Below are positions 1 to 9,979 of a stretch of DNA of 64,000 nucleotides, piece after piece. Position 1 is the stretch's first letter; the number at the start of each line of letters is the position of its first letter. The notes below the pieces were generated by a model. That model saw only the letters and a program-made list of their open reading frames with translations. It ran no database searches and had not been told where the DNA came from. The DNA is from Streptomyces sp. NBC_00433 (GTDB lineage Bacteria; Actinomycetota; Actinomycetes; Streptomycetales; Streptomycetaceae): the NCBI GenBank assembly GCA_036015235.1, contig CP107926.1, forward strand, positions 5,351,501 through 5,415,500. Direction: 5' to 3'. The position numbers and the translations under genes were made by a program.

Positions 1-429
1 TGGGTGCTTTGGGTGGCCTTCACCGGGGCGGGTTTCGCGGTCCGCCGCGAGTGGGCCCTGTCGGGCGGTCGGCGGTGGCGGCCGTCGGTGCGGCGGCGCG
101 CGATTGGCTTTGCCCGGGGCCGGGCACCTTCGTGCCCGGGGCCGGGCACCTTCGTGCCCGGGGGTGGCTCCCGCGTCCATGAGGGTGTTCTCCTGGGCGC
201 GGTGCTCGGGCTTGTGCTGGGGGGAAGTTCAAGGGGAAGCCACTCCAAGGAGTGATGGGTCGGCCTTAAGGATGACTGGTTCGCGGGGGCGAACTAGGGT
301 GCCGCGGAGGCGCACTGCGGGACATTGCGGCAATCAGCCGTACGGCCATTGCGATGTCGGTGGGCGGTGCGACAGTGGGGGGAGGCCGTCACCGGGGCGG
401 TCGCCACAGCGCAGGGGGTGAGCCGCCCG
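1..429. other. Left-edge region without a convincing gene
   Basis: No reading frame here has the codon bias and ribosome binding site of a real gene. The stretch holds a hairpin-forming tandem repeat (111-164, listed separately), which probably terminates a gene lying left of the window. A small inverted repeat (GTTCGC/GCGAAC, 278-293) precedes a TAGGGT box at 295-300 that could be a -10 element, but no matching -35 is visible. The next gene begins at 430. Confidence 0.5.
111..164. repeat. 22-bp tandem repeat forming stacked hairpins
   Basis: Two perfect 22-bp direct copies (111-132 and 133-154) are followed by a partial third. Each junction contains the near-palindrome GTGCCCGG/CCGGGCAC, so the RNA could form two mutually exclusive hairpins. 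It is most likely a duplicated terminator for a gene ending left of the window. Confidence 0.6.
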
Positions 430-2187
430 ATGGCTGGAGAAGCAGGCGAGGCAGTGGCGCGGACCCGCGCGCTGGCGGTGCTGCGGATTCGCGGGGCCGC
501 GCTCGGAGTCGTGCTGGTGCCGGCCGCCGTCGCGGTGGTGCTGCAAGTGGCCGGGGCGACCGGGCGGATCGGCGGCGGGGCCTGGGACGGCGTGCGGTGG
601 GGGCTGACGGGCGTCGCGCTCGTCGTGCTCGCCGTCGCGGCCGCGGTCGCCGCGGTGATCGTGAAGGCGCGGCCGGCGGTCAGCCCCGCGGTGCCGGTCT
701 CGGAGGGCGCGGCCCCCGATCTGCACCGGATGGTGCGGGAGCTGGCCGAGAAAATGCGGGTCCCGCTCCCCTCGGGGATAGAGCTGACGCCCGACTGCGA
801 CAGCTGGCTCGAGGACCGCAGGCCCGCCCCGGGCGGGACGGAGCGCAGGCCCGCGCCCGTGCTGGTGATCGGCTCGCCCTTCCTGTGGTGGATGCGGGTC
901 GCCGAGCTGCGGGCGCTGCTGGCCCCGGTCGTCGCCGGCACCGGCGCCGCCGCCGACCCTGAGATATACGCGGCCCGGCGCTTCGTCCGCGGGCTCGACG
1001 CGGCCGTCGGTGTGGCCACCCACGGCAGGCAGCGGCGTTCGGTGCTGCTGCGGCCTGCGTACGGCTTCCTCGCGTGGGCCGCCCGGCTCATGCTGCGCGG
1101 GTGCAGCGCGCATGTCGCCGAGATGGAGCGGGGCGTGGCCGCGTCCGCGTCCGAGCGGGCGCAGGCCGTCGACTACGGGCTGCGGATCGTCGCCCAGGAG
1201 CAGGTCGGGCTCGCCTACGCGGGATGGGACCGGCTGCTGACCCGGGTCGCGCTGCCCGCCTGGCGGATGGGCCGCTGGCCGTCCCGGCTGGACGCCGGCG
1301 TGGTCGCCGCCCTGACCGAGCTGTCGCGCCGCGACCGGCTCGCCGACGGCTTCGAGACCAGGCTCGGCGAGCGGCCGGCCTGCGACCTGCTCGAAGAGCC
1401 GGGCATCGTCGACGAGGCCGTGTCGCTGCTCGCGGCCCGCCTCTTCCACGGCGGCCCGCGCCGGACCGGGCCTGACTGGGCGCCGGTCAGTTGGGCGCGC
1501 TATCCCGAGGAAGTCGTGGACCGCATCTGGCGGGCGGAGGCCACCCGGCTGATACGGGTGCTCGACGAGGTCCGGCCGGGCGCCCGCTCCCGGCCCGCCG
1601 CGGTGGTGGACGACGGCGGGTCGCCGCTGCCCGACGCCGAGGCCGCGCCCGCGGTGGGCGCGCGAGGGCGCGGGCTGCTGCTCGGCGGGCGTACGGTCCG
1701 CCGCACGGCGGCCGAGCGGGGCGGGGTCCCGGTGCTGCGGGACGAGCCGGGGCGGGCCACGCTGGCCCGGGTCATCGACCGGCTCGCGGCCGGGGGCAGC
1801 GAGGAATTGGCGGCGCGGATCGGGGCGCTGGTCGCCCAGGACGAGGCGCCGCCCTCCGGCCCGGGATCCGGCGCGGACCCCGCCCCGGGCGGCGGGTCGG
1901 CCGCGGACATACCGACGCCGGTCTATCAGCTGCTGCCGCCCCGGACGGGGCGCGAGCTGCTCGCCGACCATGTCACCGCGATGGTGTGCTGTGCCGCCGT
2001 CGACACGGCCGGCGCCGGCGCCGGGCTCGACTGGCTCGACGGCCCCGCTCTCGTCGTAGACGGCGCTCGCCGCAGTGACCTGGGCTGGCCCGTCCTCCGT
2101 CTCGTCGAGAACGGGGACGCGGCGCCCTTGCGGGCGTGGCTCTCGGCGATCGGCGTCCGGGCCGAGGTCTCAGTCCGGTTGGCCTAG
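430..2187 (+). CDS. Membrane protein, possibly a degenerate M48-like peptidase homologue
   Basis: The gene encodes 585 residues from an ATG preceded by GGGGGTGA about 9 bases upstream; the reading frame stays open to 325, but that extension has no ribosome binding site. Two hydrophobic segments near residues 20-45 and 58-80 form an N-terminal membrane hairpin. The following soluble part has the layout of M48-type peptidases (a LHRMVRELAEKM helix, a strand around LVIGSPFLW, then ELRALLAP). Where active M48 enzymes carry HExxH, this protein reads LLAPVVAG, so a zinc peptidase activity is unlikely. The M48 comparison is inferred by eye. The C-terminal third is rich in Ala, Gly and Arg with no motif I recognise. 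It lies on the same strand as the dimethylformamidase-like gene but 520 bp away, so it is probably a separate unit. Confidence 0.75.
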   Translation: MAGEAGEAVARTRALAVLRIRGAALGVVLVPAAVAVVLQVAGATGRIGGGAWDGVRWGLTGVALVVLAVAAAVAAVIVKARPAVSPAVPVSEGAAPDLHRMVRELAEKMRVPLPSGIELTPDCDSWLEDRRPAPGGTERRPAPVLVIGSPFLWWMRVAELRALLAPVVAGTGAAADPEIYAARRFVRGLDAAVGVATHGRQRRSVLLRPAYGFLAWAARLMLRGCSAHVAEMERGVAASASERAQAVDYGLRIVAQEQVGLAYAGWDRLLTRVALPAWRMGRWPSRLDAGVVAALTELSRRDRLADGFETRLGERPACDLLEEPGIVDEAVSLLAARLFHGGPRRTGPDWAPVSWARYPEEVVDRIWRAEATRLIRVLDEVRPGARSRPAAVVDDGGSPLPDAEAAPAVGARGRGLLLGGRTVRRTAAERGGVPVLRDEPGRATLARVIDRLAAGGSEELAARIGALVAQDEAPPSGPGSGADPAPGGGSAADIPTPVYQLLPPRTGRELLADHVTAMVCCAAVDTAGAGAGLDWLDGPALVVDGARRSDLGWPVLRLVENGDAAPLRAWLSAIGVRAEVSVRLA

Positions 2188-2708
2188 CCCCTACGGGCGC
2201 GCCACTCCCTGAGGGGTGCTGCTACGGACTCCACGGTGCCGCTGCGTTGTGGTTGAGCGCTCCGTTCTCCCCCCAGAGCTTCGCCTGGGGGTGCCCCCAC
2301 GCGCCCGTGAGTGGGTGGCCCCTGCCGTGGGCGTTCGCGCTTGCGGTGCGCTGTGGCTGGGCGCGCGGCTCCCCGCGCCCCTGGGGTGGTGGCTGTCCGT
2401 TGCTGCACGGCGCTGCGTTGTGGTTGAGCGCTCCGTTCTCCCCCCAGAGCTTCGCCTGGGGGCCCCCACGCGCCCGTGAGTGGGTGCCCCTTGCGGTGGG
2501 CTTTCGCACGTGCGGTGCGTTGTGGCCGGGCGATCCGGCGGGAGGGCGCCCGGGTGGCTGGAAAAGGAGCCCCGCGGTAGCGGATCGGTGCATATTTTCA
2601 CCACGAACCGTGACAGCCGGGCCGCATTCTGTGATGTGCTTGGTTCGTACCGCACCATTGCCCCGTCGTGCGCGGCGGGTGGGGCGGTGGGGACGGAGGG
2701 GATGGGTA
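2188..2708. repeat. Intergenic region with two direct copies of a dispersed GC-rich repeat
   Basis: No gene is supported. Two direct copies of a module of about 130 bp lie at roughly 2240-2370 and 2411-2545. Each begins GCTGCGTTGTGGTTGAGCGC, runs through CTCCCCCCAGAGCTTCGCCT and ends in ACGCGCCCGTGAGTGGGTG. The same core recurs near 31.77, 56.02, 62.79 and 63.11 kb. The last 150 bases look unique and would hold the promoter of the gene starting at 2709, whose GGAGGG ribosome binding site is at 2695-2700. Confidence 0.75.
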
Positions 2709-4196
2709 ATGGCGGCGGATCAGATCAGGCGGTGGGAGTCCGGGGCGCTGGCGCACGGGGTGTCGGATCCGTTCGGGCAGGGGCCGTTGCCGTGGCTGCG
2801 GGGGGAGCCGGAGTATCTGGGGGACGACGGGCAGGTCGTGCCCTGGTACGTGGACCTGGCCGCGAGCAGCGGGGAGACGCCTCGGCGGTCGCATCTGCCG
2901 GGGCCGCGGACCGCGGACGACGTGCGGCGGCAGATCAAGGGGTTCGCGTCGGCGGGGGCGGTGTCGCCGGGGGAGGCGATCGACTTCCGGATCACCGTGG
3001 ACCCGCCGCAGGAGTTCACCGTCGACGTCTACCGCATCGGGCACTACGGGGGTGACGGCGCTTCGCAGGTCAGTGCGAGCCCCCGGCTGTCGGGGATCGC
3101 CCAGTCGGCGCCGCTGGCCGCGGGAAAGACGATTTCCTGCCACCACTGGTGGCAGTCCTGGCGGTTGCAGATCCCGCCGCACTGGCGCACCGGCGCCTAC
3201 GTCGCGGTGCTGACCACCGTCGACGGCTACCGCAGCCACGTGCCGTTCACCGTGCGGGACCCGGCGGCCCGCGCCGACCTGCTCCTGCTGCTGCCCGACG
3301 TGACCTGGCAGGCGTACAACCTGTATCCCGAGGACGGCAGGACCGGCGCCAGCCTCTATCACGCGTGGGACGGGGCGGGCCGGCTGCTCGGGGAGGAGGA
3401 GGCGGCCGGGACGGTGTCCTTCGACCGGCCCTACGCCGGTGCGGGCCTGCCGCTGCACATCGGTCACGCCTACGACTTCGTGCGGTTCGCCGAGCGCTAC
3501 GGCTACGACCTGGCCTATGCCGACGCCCGCGACCTGCACGCCGGCCGGGTCGACCCGTCGCTCTACTGCGGCATGGTCTTCCCCGGCCACGACGAGTACT
3601 GGTCGGCGCCGATGCGCAGGGCCGTCGAGTCCGCCCGCGACATGGGCACGTCGCTGGTCTTCCTGTCCGCCAACACCATGTACTGGCAGGTCGAGTTGGC
3701 GGCCTCGCCGGCCGGAGACCCCGACCGGCTGCTGAGCTGCCGCAAGCCGCGCGGCGGCACGCGGGGCCGCGGCAGCCTGTGGCGCGACCTCGGCGAGCCC
3801 GAGCAGCTGGTGCTGGGCGTGCAGTACGCGGGCCGGGTCCCGCAGCCGGCACCGCTGGTGGTGCGCAATGCCGGCCACTGGCTGTGGGAGGCGACGGGCG
3901 CGGGCGAGGGCGACATGGTGGAGGGCCTGGTGGCGGGGGAGGCGGACCGTTACTTCCCGCGTACGGCGCTGCCCGAGTCCACCGAGCGCATCCTGCTCGC
4001 GCACTCGCCTTACGAGGCGGCGGACGGCCGCCGCTGCCACCAGGAGACGTCGCTCTACCGCTCGCCCAGCGGCGCGTACGTCTTCGCGTCCGGCACCTTC
4101 GCCTGGTCGCCCGCGCTCGACCGGCCCGGCCATGTGGACCAGCGCATCCAGCGCGCGACGGCCAACCTGCTGGACCGTATCTGCAAGCACGGCTGA
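2709..4196 (+). CDS. N,N-dimethylformamidase beta-subunit-like protein
   Basis: The gene encodes 495 residues. The ATG at 2709 has GGAGGG 8 bases upstream; the frame is open back to 2136 but through repeat sequence, so that extension is rejected. The protein resembles the C-terminal part of the large subunit of N,N-dimethylformamidase: an Ig-like strand domain near residues 75-185 (VYRIGHYGG, TGAYVAVLTT) followed by a DUF4350/GATase-like fold with YNLYPEDG, FPGHDEYWS and FLSANTMYW. HDEYW and SANTMYWQ are the most conserved parts of the family. No small (alpha) subunit gene is nearby and the protein is much shorter than characterised large subunits, so formamide hydrolysis should not be assumed. 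It sits just upstream of purC. The family call is fairly safe; the substrate is unknown. Confidence 0.75.
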   Translation: MAADQIRRWESGALAHGVSDPFGQGPLPWLRGEPEYLGDDGQVVPWYVDLAASSGETPRRSHLPGPRTADDVRRQIKGFASAGAVSPGEAIDFRITVDPPQEFTVDVYRIGHYGGDGASQVSASPRLSGIAQSAPLAAGKTISCHHWWQSWRLQIPPHWRTGAYVAVLTTVDGYRSHVPFTVRDPAARADLLLLLPDVTWQAYNLYPEDGRTGASLYHAWDGAGRLLGEEEAAGTVSFDRPYAGAGLPLHIGHAYDFVRFAERYGYDLAYADARDLHAGRVDPSLYCGMVFPGHDEYWSAPMRRAVESARDMGTSLVFLSANTMYWQVELAASPAGDPDRLLSCRKPRGGTRGRGSLWRDLGEPEQLVLGVQYAGRVPQPAPLVVRNAGHWLWEATGAGEGDMVEGLVAGEADRYFPRTALPESTERILLAHSPYEAADGRRCHQETSLYRSPSGAYVFASGTFAWSPALDRPGHVDQRIQRATANLLDRICKHG

Positions 4197-4200
4197 CCGG

Positions 4201-4280
4201 GCCCGGCCGCAACAGGGCCGGCCCGGCCGCAACAGGGCCGGGACGGGCGGAGAAGGGTCGGGACGGGCGGAGAAGGGCCG
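4201..4280. repeat. Two adjacent 20-bp tandem duplications
   Basis: The sequence reads A-A-B-B: GCCCGGCCGCAACAGGGCCG twice (4201-4220, 4221-4240), then GGACGGGCGGAGAAGGGTCG and the same with one change (4241-4260, 4261-4280). The A unit has GGCCC/GGGCC arms able to form a hairpin. It lies 4 bases after the preceding stop codon and probably acts as its terminator. Confidence 0.7.
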
Positions 4281-4363
4281 GGACCCGCCGCGCCCCGCGC
4301 GCACCGCATCCTCCCCGGTGAGCGAGAATCAGGGGCTGAACCACCGATTGGGGAGGACGACCG

Positions 4364-5266
4364 ATGCCCGGATTCGTCGACAAACCGGAGCCGGTGCAGG
4401 TGCCCGGACTGGACCATCTGCACACCGGGAAGGTGCGCGAGCTGTACCGCAACGCCGCCGGCGACCTGGTGATGGTGGCCAGCGACCGCACCTCGGCGTA
4501 CGACTGGGTGCTGCCTACCGACATTCCCGACAAGGGCCGGGTGCTCACCCAGCTGTCGCTGTGGTGGTTCGAGCAGCTCGCCGGCCTGGTGCCGAACCAT
4601 GTCATCTCGACCGAGGTGCCCGAGGGCGCCCCCGCGGACTGGGCGGGCCGGACGATGGTGTGCAGGTCGCTGCGGATGGTGCCGGTGGAGTGTGTGGCCC
4701 GCGGCTATCTGACCGGCTCGGGCCTGCTCGAATACGACGAATACCGCACCGTGTGCGGCCTCGCGCTGCCCGAGGGCCTGGTCGACGGCTCGGAGCTGCC
4801 GGCGCCGATCTTCACCCCGGCGACGAAGGCCGCGGTCGGCGAGCACGACGAGAACGTGCCGTACGAGGAGGTGGCCCGCCAGGTCGGCGCCGAGACGGCC
4901 ACGATGCTGCGGCAGGTGACGCTGGCGGTCTACGGCAGGGCGCGCGACATCGCCAGGGAGCGCGGGCTGATCCTGGCGGACACGAAGTTCGAGTTCGGGC
5001 ACGACGAGCAGGGCGCGCTGGTCATCGCCGACGAGGTGCTGACGCCCGACTCGTCCCGCTACTGGCCGGCCGACCTGTGGGAGCCGGGGCACGCGCAGCC
5101 GTCCTTCGACAAGCAGTTCATTCGCGACTGGCTGACCTCGGACGCCTCCGGCTGGGACCGCTCGGGCGACACCCCGCCGCCGGAGCTGCCCGCCGAGGTC
5201 GTCGAGCAGTCCAGGGCGCGCTATGTCGAGGCGTACGAGCGGCTGACCGGCACCTCCTGGTCGTAG
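4364..5266 (+). CDS. purC: Phosphoribosylaminoimidazole-succinocarboxamide synthase (SAICAR synthetase)
   Basis: PurC condenses CAIR with aspartate using ATP to give SAICAR in de novo purine synthesis in the cytoplasm. The product is 300 residues, a normal length for the long actinobacterial form. The ATG has GGGGAGGA about 8 bases upstream. The ATP-binding start GKVRELY lies near residue 22, followed by DRTSAYDW, and the signature ADTKFEFG is near residues 205-212. The conserved VECVARGYLTGSG segment is intact. It is followed by a terminator and convergent tRNA genes, so it is transcribed apart from purSQL 1.4 kb away. Confidence 0.98.
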   Translation: MPGFVDKPEPVQVPGLDHLHTGKVRELYRNAAGDLVMVASDRTSAYDWVLPTDIPDKGRVLTQLSLWWFEQLAGLVPNHVISTEVPEGAPADWAGRTMVCRSLRMVPVECVARGYLTGSGLLEYDEYRTVCGLALPEGLVDGSELPAPIFTPATKAAVGEHDENVPYEEVARQVGAETATMLRQVTLAVYGRARDIARERGLILADTKFEFGHDEQGALVIADEVLTPDSSRYWPADLWEPGHAQPSFDKQFIRDWLTSDASGWDRSGDTPPPELPAEVVEQSRARYVEAYERLTGTSWS

Positions 5267-5292
5267 CCCCACCGCCGCCGGCCGCGGAAACA

Positions 5293-5326
5293 CGAAGGCC
5301 CCGGTTCGGGTGAACCGGGGCCTTCG
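5293..5326. terminator. Bidirectional terminator between purC and tRNA-Gly
   Basis: Perfect 15-bp inverted repeat (arms 5293-5307 and 5312-5326, loop GGGT). It lies 27 bases after the purC stop on one side and 7 bases beyond the encoded CCA end of the minus-strand tRNA-Gly on the other, so it can serve both. Confidence 0.85.
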
Positions 5327-5335
5327 CCTGACTGG

Positions 5336-5408
5336 AGCGGACGACGAGATTCGAACTCGCGACCCTCACCTTGGCAAGGTGATGCTCTACCAACTGAGCC
5401 ACGTCCGC
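5336..5408 (-). tRNA. tRNA-Gly (anticodon GCC), copy 1
   Basis: This is a 73-nt cloverleaf on the minus strand with 7-bp acceptor stem GCGGACG/CGTCCGC, canonical AGTTGGTA D-loop, anticodon loop TTGCCAA and T-loop TTCGAAT. The CCA end is encoded (5333-5335). A TACAGT -10-like box lies upstream on the minus strand (5422-5427). The gene and its terminator are repeated 204 bp away. Confidence 0.97.
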
Positions 5409-5496
5409 AGGTCGTGCACATACTGTACCCGATCGGCTCAGCGGCCAGGAAACGGGTATCCCGAGCCGGGCCGCGGGCTTCCCCGAACGCGTACGG

Positions 5497-5530
5497 CGAA
5501 GGCCCCGGTTCGGGTGAACCGGGGCCTTCG
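5497..5530 (-). terminator. Terminator of tRNA-Gly copy 2
   Basis: Perfect 15-bp inverted repeat with loop GGGT (arms 5497-5511 and 5516-5530), the same sequence as the hairpin at 5293-5326. It lies 6 bases beyond the encoded CCA end of the second tRNA-Gly. Confidence 0.85.
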
Positions 5531-5539
5531 TCTGACTGG

Positions 5540-5612
5540 AGCGGACGACGAGATTCGAACTCGCGACCCTCACCTTGGCAAGGTGATGCTCTACCAACTG
5601 AGCCACGTCCGC
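5540..5612 (-). tRNA. tRNA-Gly (anticodon GCC), copy 2
   Basis: The 73 nt are identical to the copy at 5336-5408, again with an encoded CCA (5537-5539). Upstream on the minus strand a TAGAGT box (5627-5632) aligns with TACAGT of copy 1. A TTGACA at 5647-5652 is only 14 bases from that box, so the -35 assignment is uncertain. The 5' flanks diverge just beyond the shared GACCTGCGG, which marks the edge of the duplication. Confidence 0.97.
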
Positions 5613-5703
5613 AGGTCGTACAGATCACTCTACCCGATGCGCCGCATGTCAATGACCGATGGATGACGATCACAGACCGCAGCGCTTTCGCGTACGCGAT
5701 CGG

Positions 5704-5775
5704 AGCGGGCGACAGGAATTGCACACTGCGCCTCCCCCCTGGAAGGGGGGCGCTCTACTACTGAGCTACACCCGC
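5704..5775 (-). tRNA. tRNA-Gly (anticodon UCC) with abnormal D and T arms
   Basis: This is a 72-nt cloverleaf on the minus strand. The acceptor stem GCGGGTG/CGCCCGC is good (one G-T) and the anticodon stem is five C-G pairs with loop CTTCCAG. CCA is not encoded (the 3' end reads TCCG). Two features are not canonical. The D-loop is AGTAGTA and lacks the G18-G19 pair, and the T-loop reads TGCAATT, so the usual T-Psi-C is replaced by T-G-C. The T-stem does not pair in the standard register; a shifted 4-bp stem GCAG/CTGT is possible. Glycine tRNAs of this kind are known in Staphylococcus, where some serve peptidoglycan synthesis. Gene identity is good; function is open. Confidence 0.85.
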
Positions 5776-5905
5776 ATGATGTCCGCTGACCTGGCCTTTC
5801 GGTCCTGCCCTCGGCGTGCTCCACACACTAGCGGACAGGTGGGGGTGGCTGTCCAGTCGACTCCCGCCGGCCGTGTCGCGCCCTGCGGGCCGGACGCGGC
5901 GGGGC

Positions 5906-5933
5906 GCGGCCGGCCCGGCGGGGAGCCGGCCGC
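5906..5933 (-). terminator. Probable lsr2 terminator
   Basis: Inverted repeat GCGGCCGGC/GCCGGCCGC (arms 5906-5914 and 5925-5933, 10-nt loop) 20 bases beyond the lsr2 stop on the minus strand. A GC-only hairpin without a T run is usual for this type of genome. Confidence 0.6.
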
Positions 5934-5953
5934 ACACCCCAACTGCCCTGCGC

Positions 5954-6271
5954 TCAGCCCGCCTTGTTGAACGCCTCGTAGACCTTCTTGGGAATACGGC
6001 CGCGAGCCGGCACCTCGAATCCGTTGGACTGGGCCCAGGCCCGCACGGTCGCCGGGGTGGGTGCGATCGGGGTGCGCTTGTAGGCGCGGCCGGAAAGAGT
6101 GCGGCGGCGGCCGGCTTCGACGTAGGGCGCCAGCTCGTGACGCAGTTTGTCCGCGTTCTCGGACGAGAGGTCGATCTCGTACCACTGCCCGTCGACGCCG
6201 AATGCGATCGTTTCCGCGGCCTCGCCGCCGTCGAGATCATCGGCGAGGGTGACCAGTACGCGTTGCGCCAT
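5954..6271 (-). CDS. lsr2: Lsr2 nucleoid-associated protein
   Basis: Lsr2 is the actinobacterial xenogeneic silencer: it dimerises or oligomerises and bridges AT-rich DNA. The product has 105 residues, close to the usual 110. The N-terminal beta-rich dimerisation part starts MAQRVLVTLADDLDGG, and the C-terminal DNA-binding domain carries the RGR clamp at residues 90-92, which inserts in the minor groove of AT-rich sites. The Ala/Pro-rich linker is short. It is divergent from purS across a 440-bp region that includes the most AT-rich sequence in this part of the window, a plausible site of autoregulation. The product call is certain; the autoregulation is inferred. Confidence 0.97.
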   Translation of the reverse strand: MAQRVLVTLADDLDGGEAAETIAFGVDGQWYEIDLSSENADKLRHELAPYVEAGRRRTLSGRAYKRTPIAPTPATVRAWAQSNGFEVPARGRIPKKVYEAFNKAG

Positions 6272-6710
6272 GGGAATCGGTCCTTTCGTGCGCCGTCGGT
6301 TTGCCCGTGCGACAACCGGCCGGTGTCGCCGGGGCCGTCACCGGGCCGTGCCGCCGGGCAGGTGCGGCCCGGTGCGGTACGGGTCCGGCCCGGCTGGGGT
6401 GTCGCGGGCGCGCCGACGCGCAGGTGTCGACAAATGTGCATTCAGGGCGGTGCTTGTGCGGTGTCACGGAGGTGTCACGGAATGGGATGGCAGATGTTAC
6501 TGATAATTCCCGGCCGTGCGTCATCCCAAGCCTGTACGCCATCGGGACCCTATGATTTTCCGCCGGGTTTCCCCAGGCATTTTGACAGCCGATACATAAA
6601 CGTGATGCATGATCTGACGCTGATCGGACGGGAAGACCATATCTACTCGCGTAGAATTTCACACCGGGTACGCTGGAGGGACCTCACGCACCACACCACC
6701 GGGAGTGCCA
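6272..6710. promoter_or_regulatory. Divergent control region between lsr2 and purS
   Basis: Next to lsr2 there is a perfect 11-bp tandem direct repeat GGTGTCACGGA (6460-6470 and 6471-6481). From about 6480 to 6660 the sequence is clearly more AT-rich than its surroundings. Candidate plus-strand elements are TTGACA at 6582-6587, TAGAAT at 6652-6657 and TACGCT at 6669-6674, the last about 37 bases before the purS start. No riboswitch fold is recognisable. GGGAG at 6701-6705 is the purS ribosome binding site. Confidence 0.55.
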
Positions 6711-6956
6711 GTGGCACGCGTCGTAGTCGACGTCATGCTCAAGCCGGAGATCCTCGACCCCCAGGGCCAGGCGGTACAGCGCGCGCTGCCGCGCCTCGGC
6801 TTCGGCGGGATCTCCGACGTCCGCCAGGGAAAGCGCTTTGAACTCGAGGTCGAGGGGCCGGTCGACGACGCCGCCCTCGCCCGCATTCGGGAGATGGCGG
6901 AAACCTTTCTCGCCAACACAGTGATCGAAGACTTCGACGTAAAGGTCGAGTCGTGA
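6711..6956 (+). CDS. purS: Phosphoribosylformylglycinamidine synthase subunit PurS
   Basis: PurS is the small structural subunit that brings PurQ and small-type PurL together for conversion of FGAR to FGAM. The product is 81 residues beginning [19 protein letters not shown], the standard family start. An upstream GTG at 6705 would add two residues, but GGGAG at 6701-6705 is spaced correctly only for the GTG at 6711. The stop overlaps the purQ start (GTGA), so the two are translationally coupled. Confidence 0.97.
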   Translation: MARVVVDVMLKPEILDPQGQAVQRALPRLGFGGISDVRQGKRFELEVEGPVDDAALARIREMAETFLANTVIEDFDVKVES

Positions 6957-7629
6957 CTGCCCGCATTGGCGTCGTCACATTTCCCGGCACGCTGGACGAC
7001 CGCGACACGCAGCGGGCGATCGGCATCGCCGGGGCCGAAGCCGTACCGCTGTGGCACCGCGACAAGGACCTCAAGCAGGTCGACGCGGTCGTTCTGCCGG
7101 GCGGCTTCTCCTACGGCGACTATCTGCGGGCCGGCGCGATCTCGCGCTTCTCCCCGGTGATGGGCACGCTTATCGAGCAGGCGCGCGCGGGAATGCCGGT
7201 GCTCGGCATCTGCAACGGATTCCAGGTGCTGTGCGAAGCGCATCTGCTGCCCGGCGCGATGCTCAGGAACACCGGGCTCCACTTCGTGTGCCGCGACCAG
7301 AAGCTGCGGGTCGAGACCGCGGACACCGCCTGGACCTCGGATTACGCGCCCGGCCAGCAGATTTCCATCCCGCTGAAGAACATCGACGGCCGCTACACCG
7401 CCGACGAGCGCACCCTGGACGAGCTGGAGGCCGAGGGCCGCGTCGCCTTCCGCTACAGCGACGTGAACCCCAACGGGTCGCTGCGCGACATCGCCGGCAT
7501 CACCAACGCGGCGGGCAACATCGTCGGCCTCATGCCGCACCCCGAGCACGCCGTGGAGTCGCTCATCGGCACCGGCGGCACCGACGGCCTGGCGTTCTTC
7601 ACCTCGGTCATCAAGAAGTTGGTCAACGC

Positions 7630-7633
<4 letters not shown>
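6953..7633 (+). CDS. purQ: Phosphoribosylformylglycinamidine synthase subunit PurQ (glutaminase)
   Basis: PurQ is the class I glutamine amidotransferase subunit that supplies ammonia to PurL. The 226-residue product has the nucleophile cysteine near residue 87 in [10 protein letters not shown] and the His/Glu pair in PHPEHAVE near residues 195-197. The N-terminal [14 protein letters not shown] is typical. It starts with GTG overlapping the purS stop by 4 bases and ends in an ATGA overlap with purL, so the three subunits are made in a coupled way. Confidence 0.98.
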
Positions 7634-9879
<2,246 letters not shown>

Positions 9880-9888
9880 TCTCCCGCG

Positions 9889-9928
9889 GTACGCGGCGGC
9901 GCCCGGTTCGACGGGCGCCGCCGCGTAC
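9889..9928 (+). terminator. purSQL terminator
   Basis: Perfect 17-bp inverted repeat (arms 9889-9905 and 9912-9928) with a 6-nt loop, 9 bases after the purL stop. It also lies beyond the end of the convergent kinase-like gene and may serve both. Confidence 0.85.
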
Positions 9929-9979
9929 TGGTCTGCGGGCGGGGTGCGCCCGGTGCGGTCGCCCCGCCGCGTAAGCGTT

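Noticed and set aside
4-255. 83-codon frame at the left edge
   Set aside because: Frame passes through a hairpin repeat and has no homology or ribosome binding site.
6272-6710. Purine riboswitch before purS
   Set aside because: No conserved purine aptamer core or pairing pattern is visible, and such riboswitches are not known for this position in streptomycetes.
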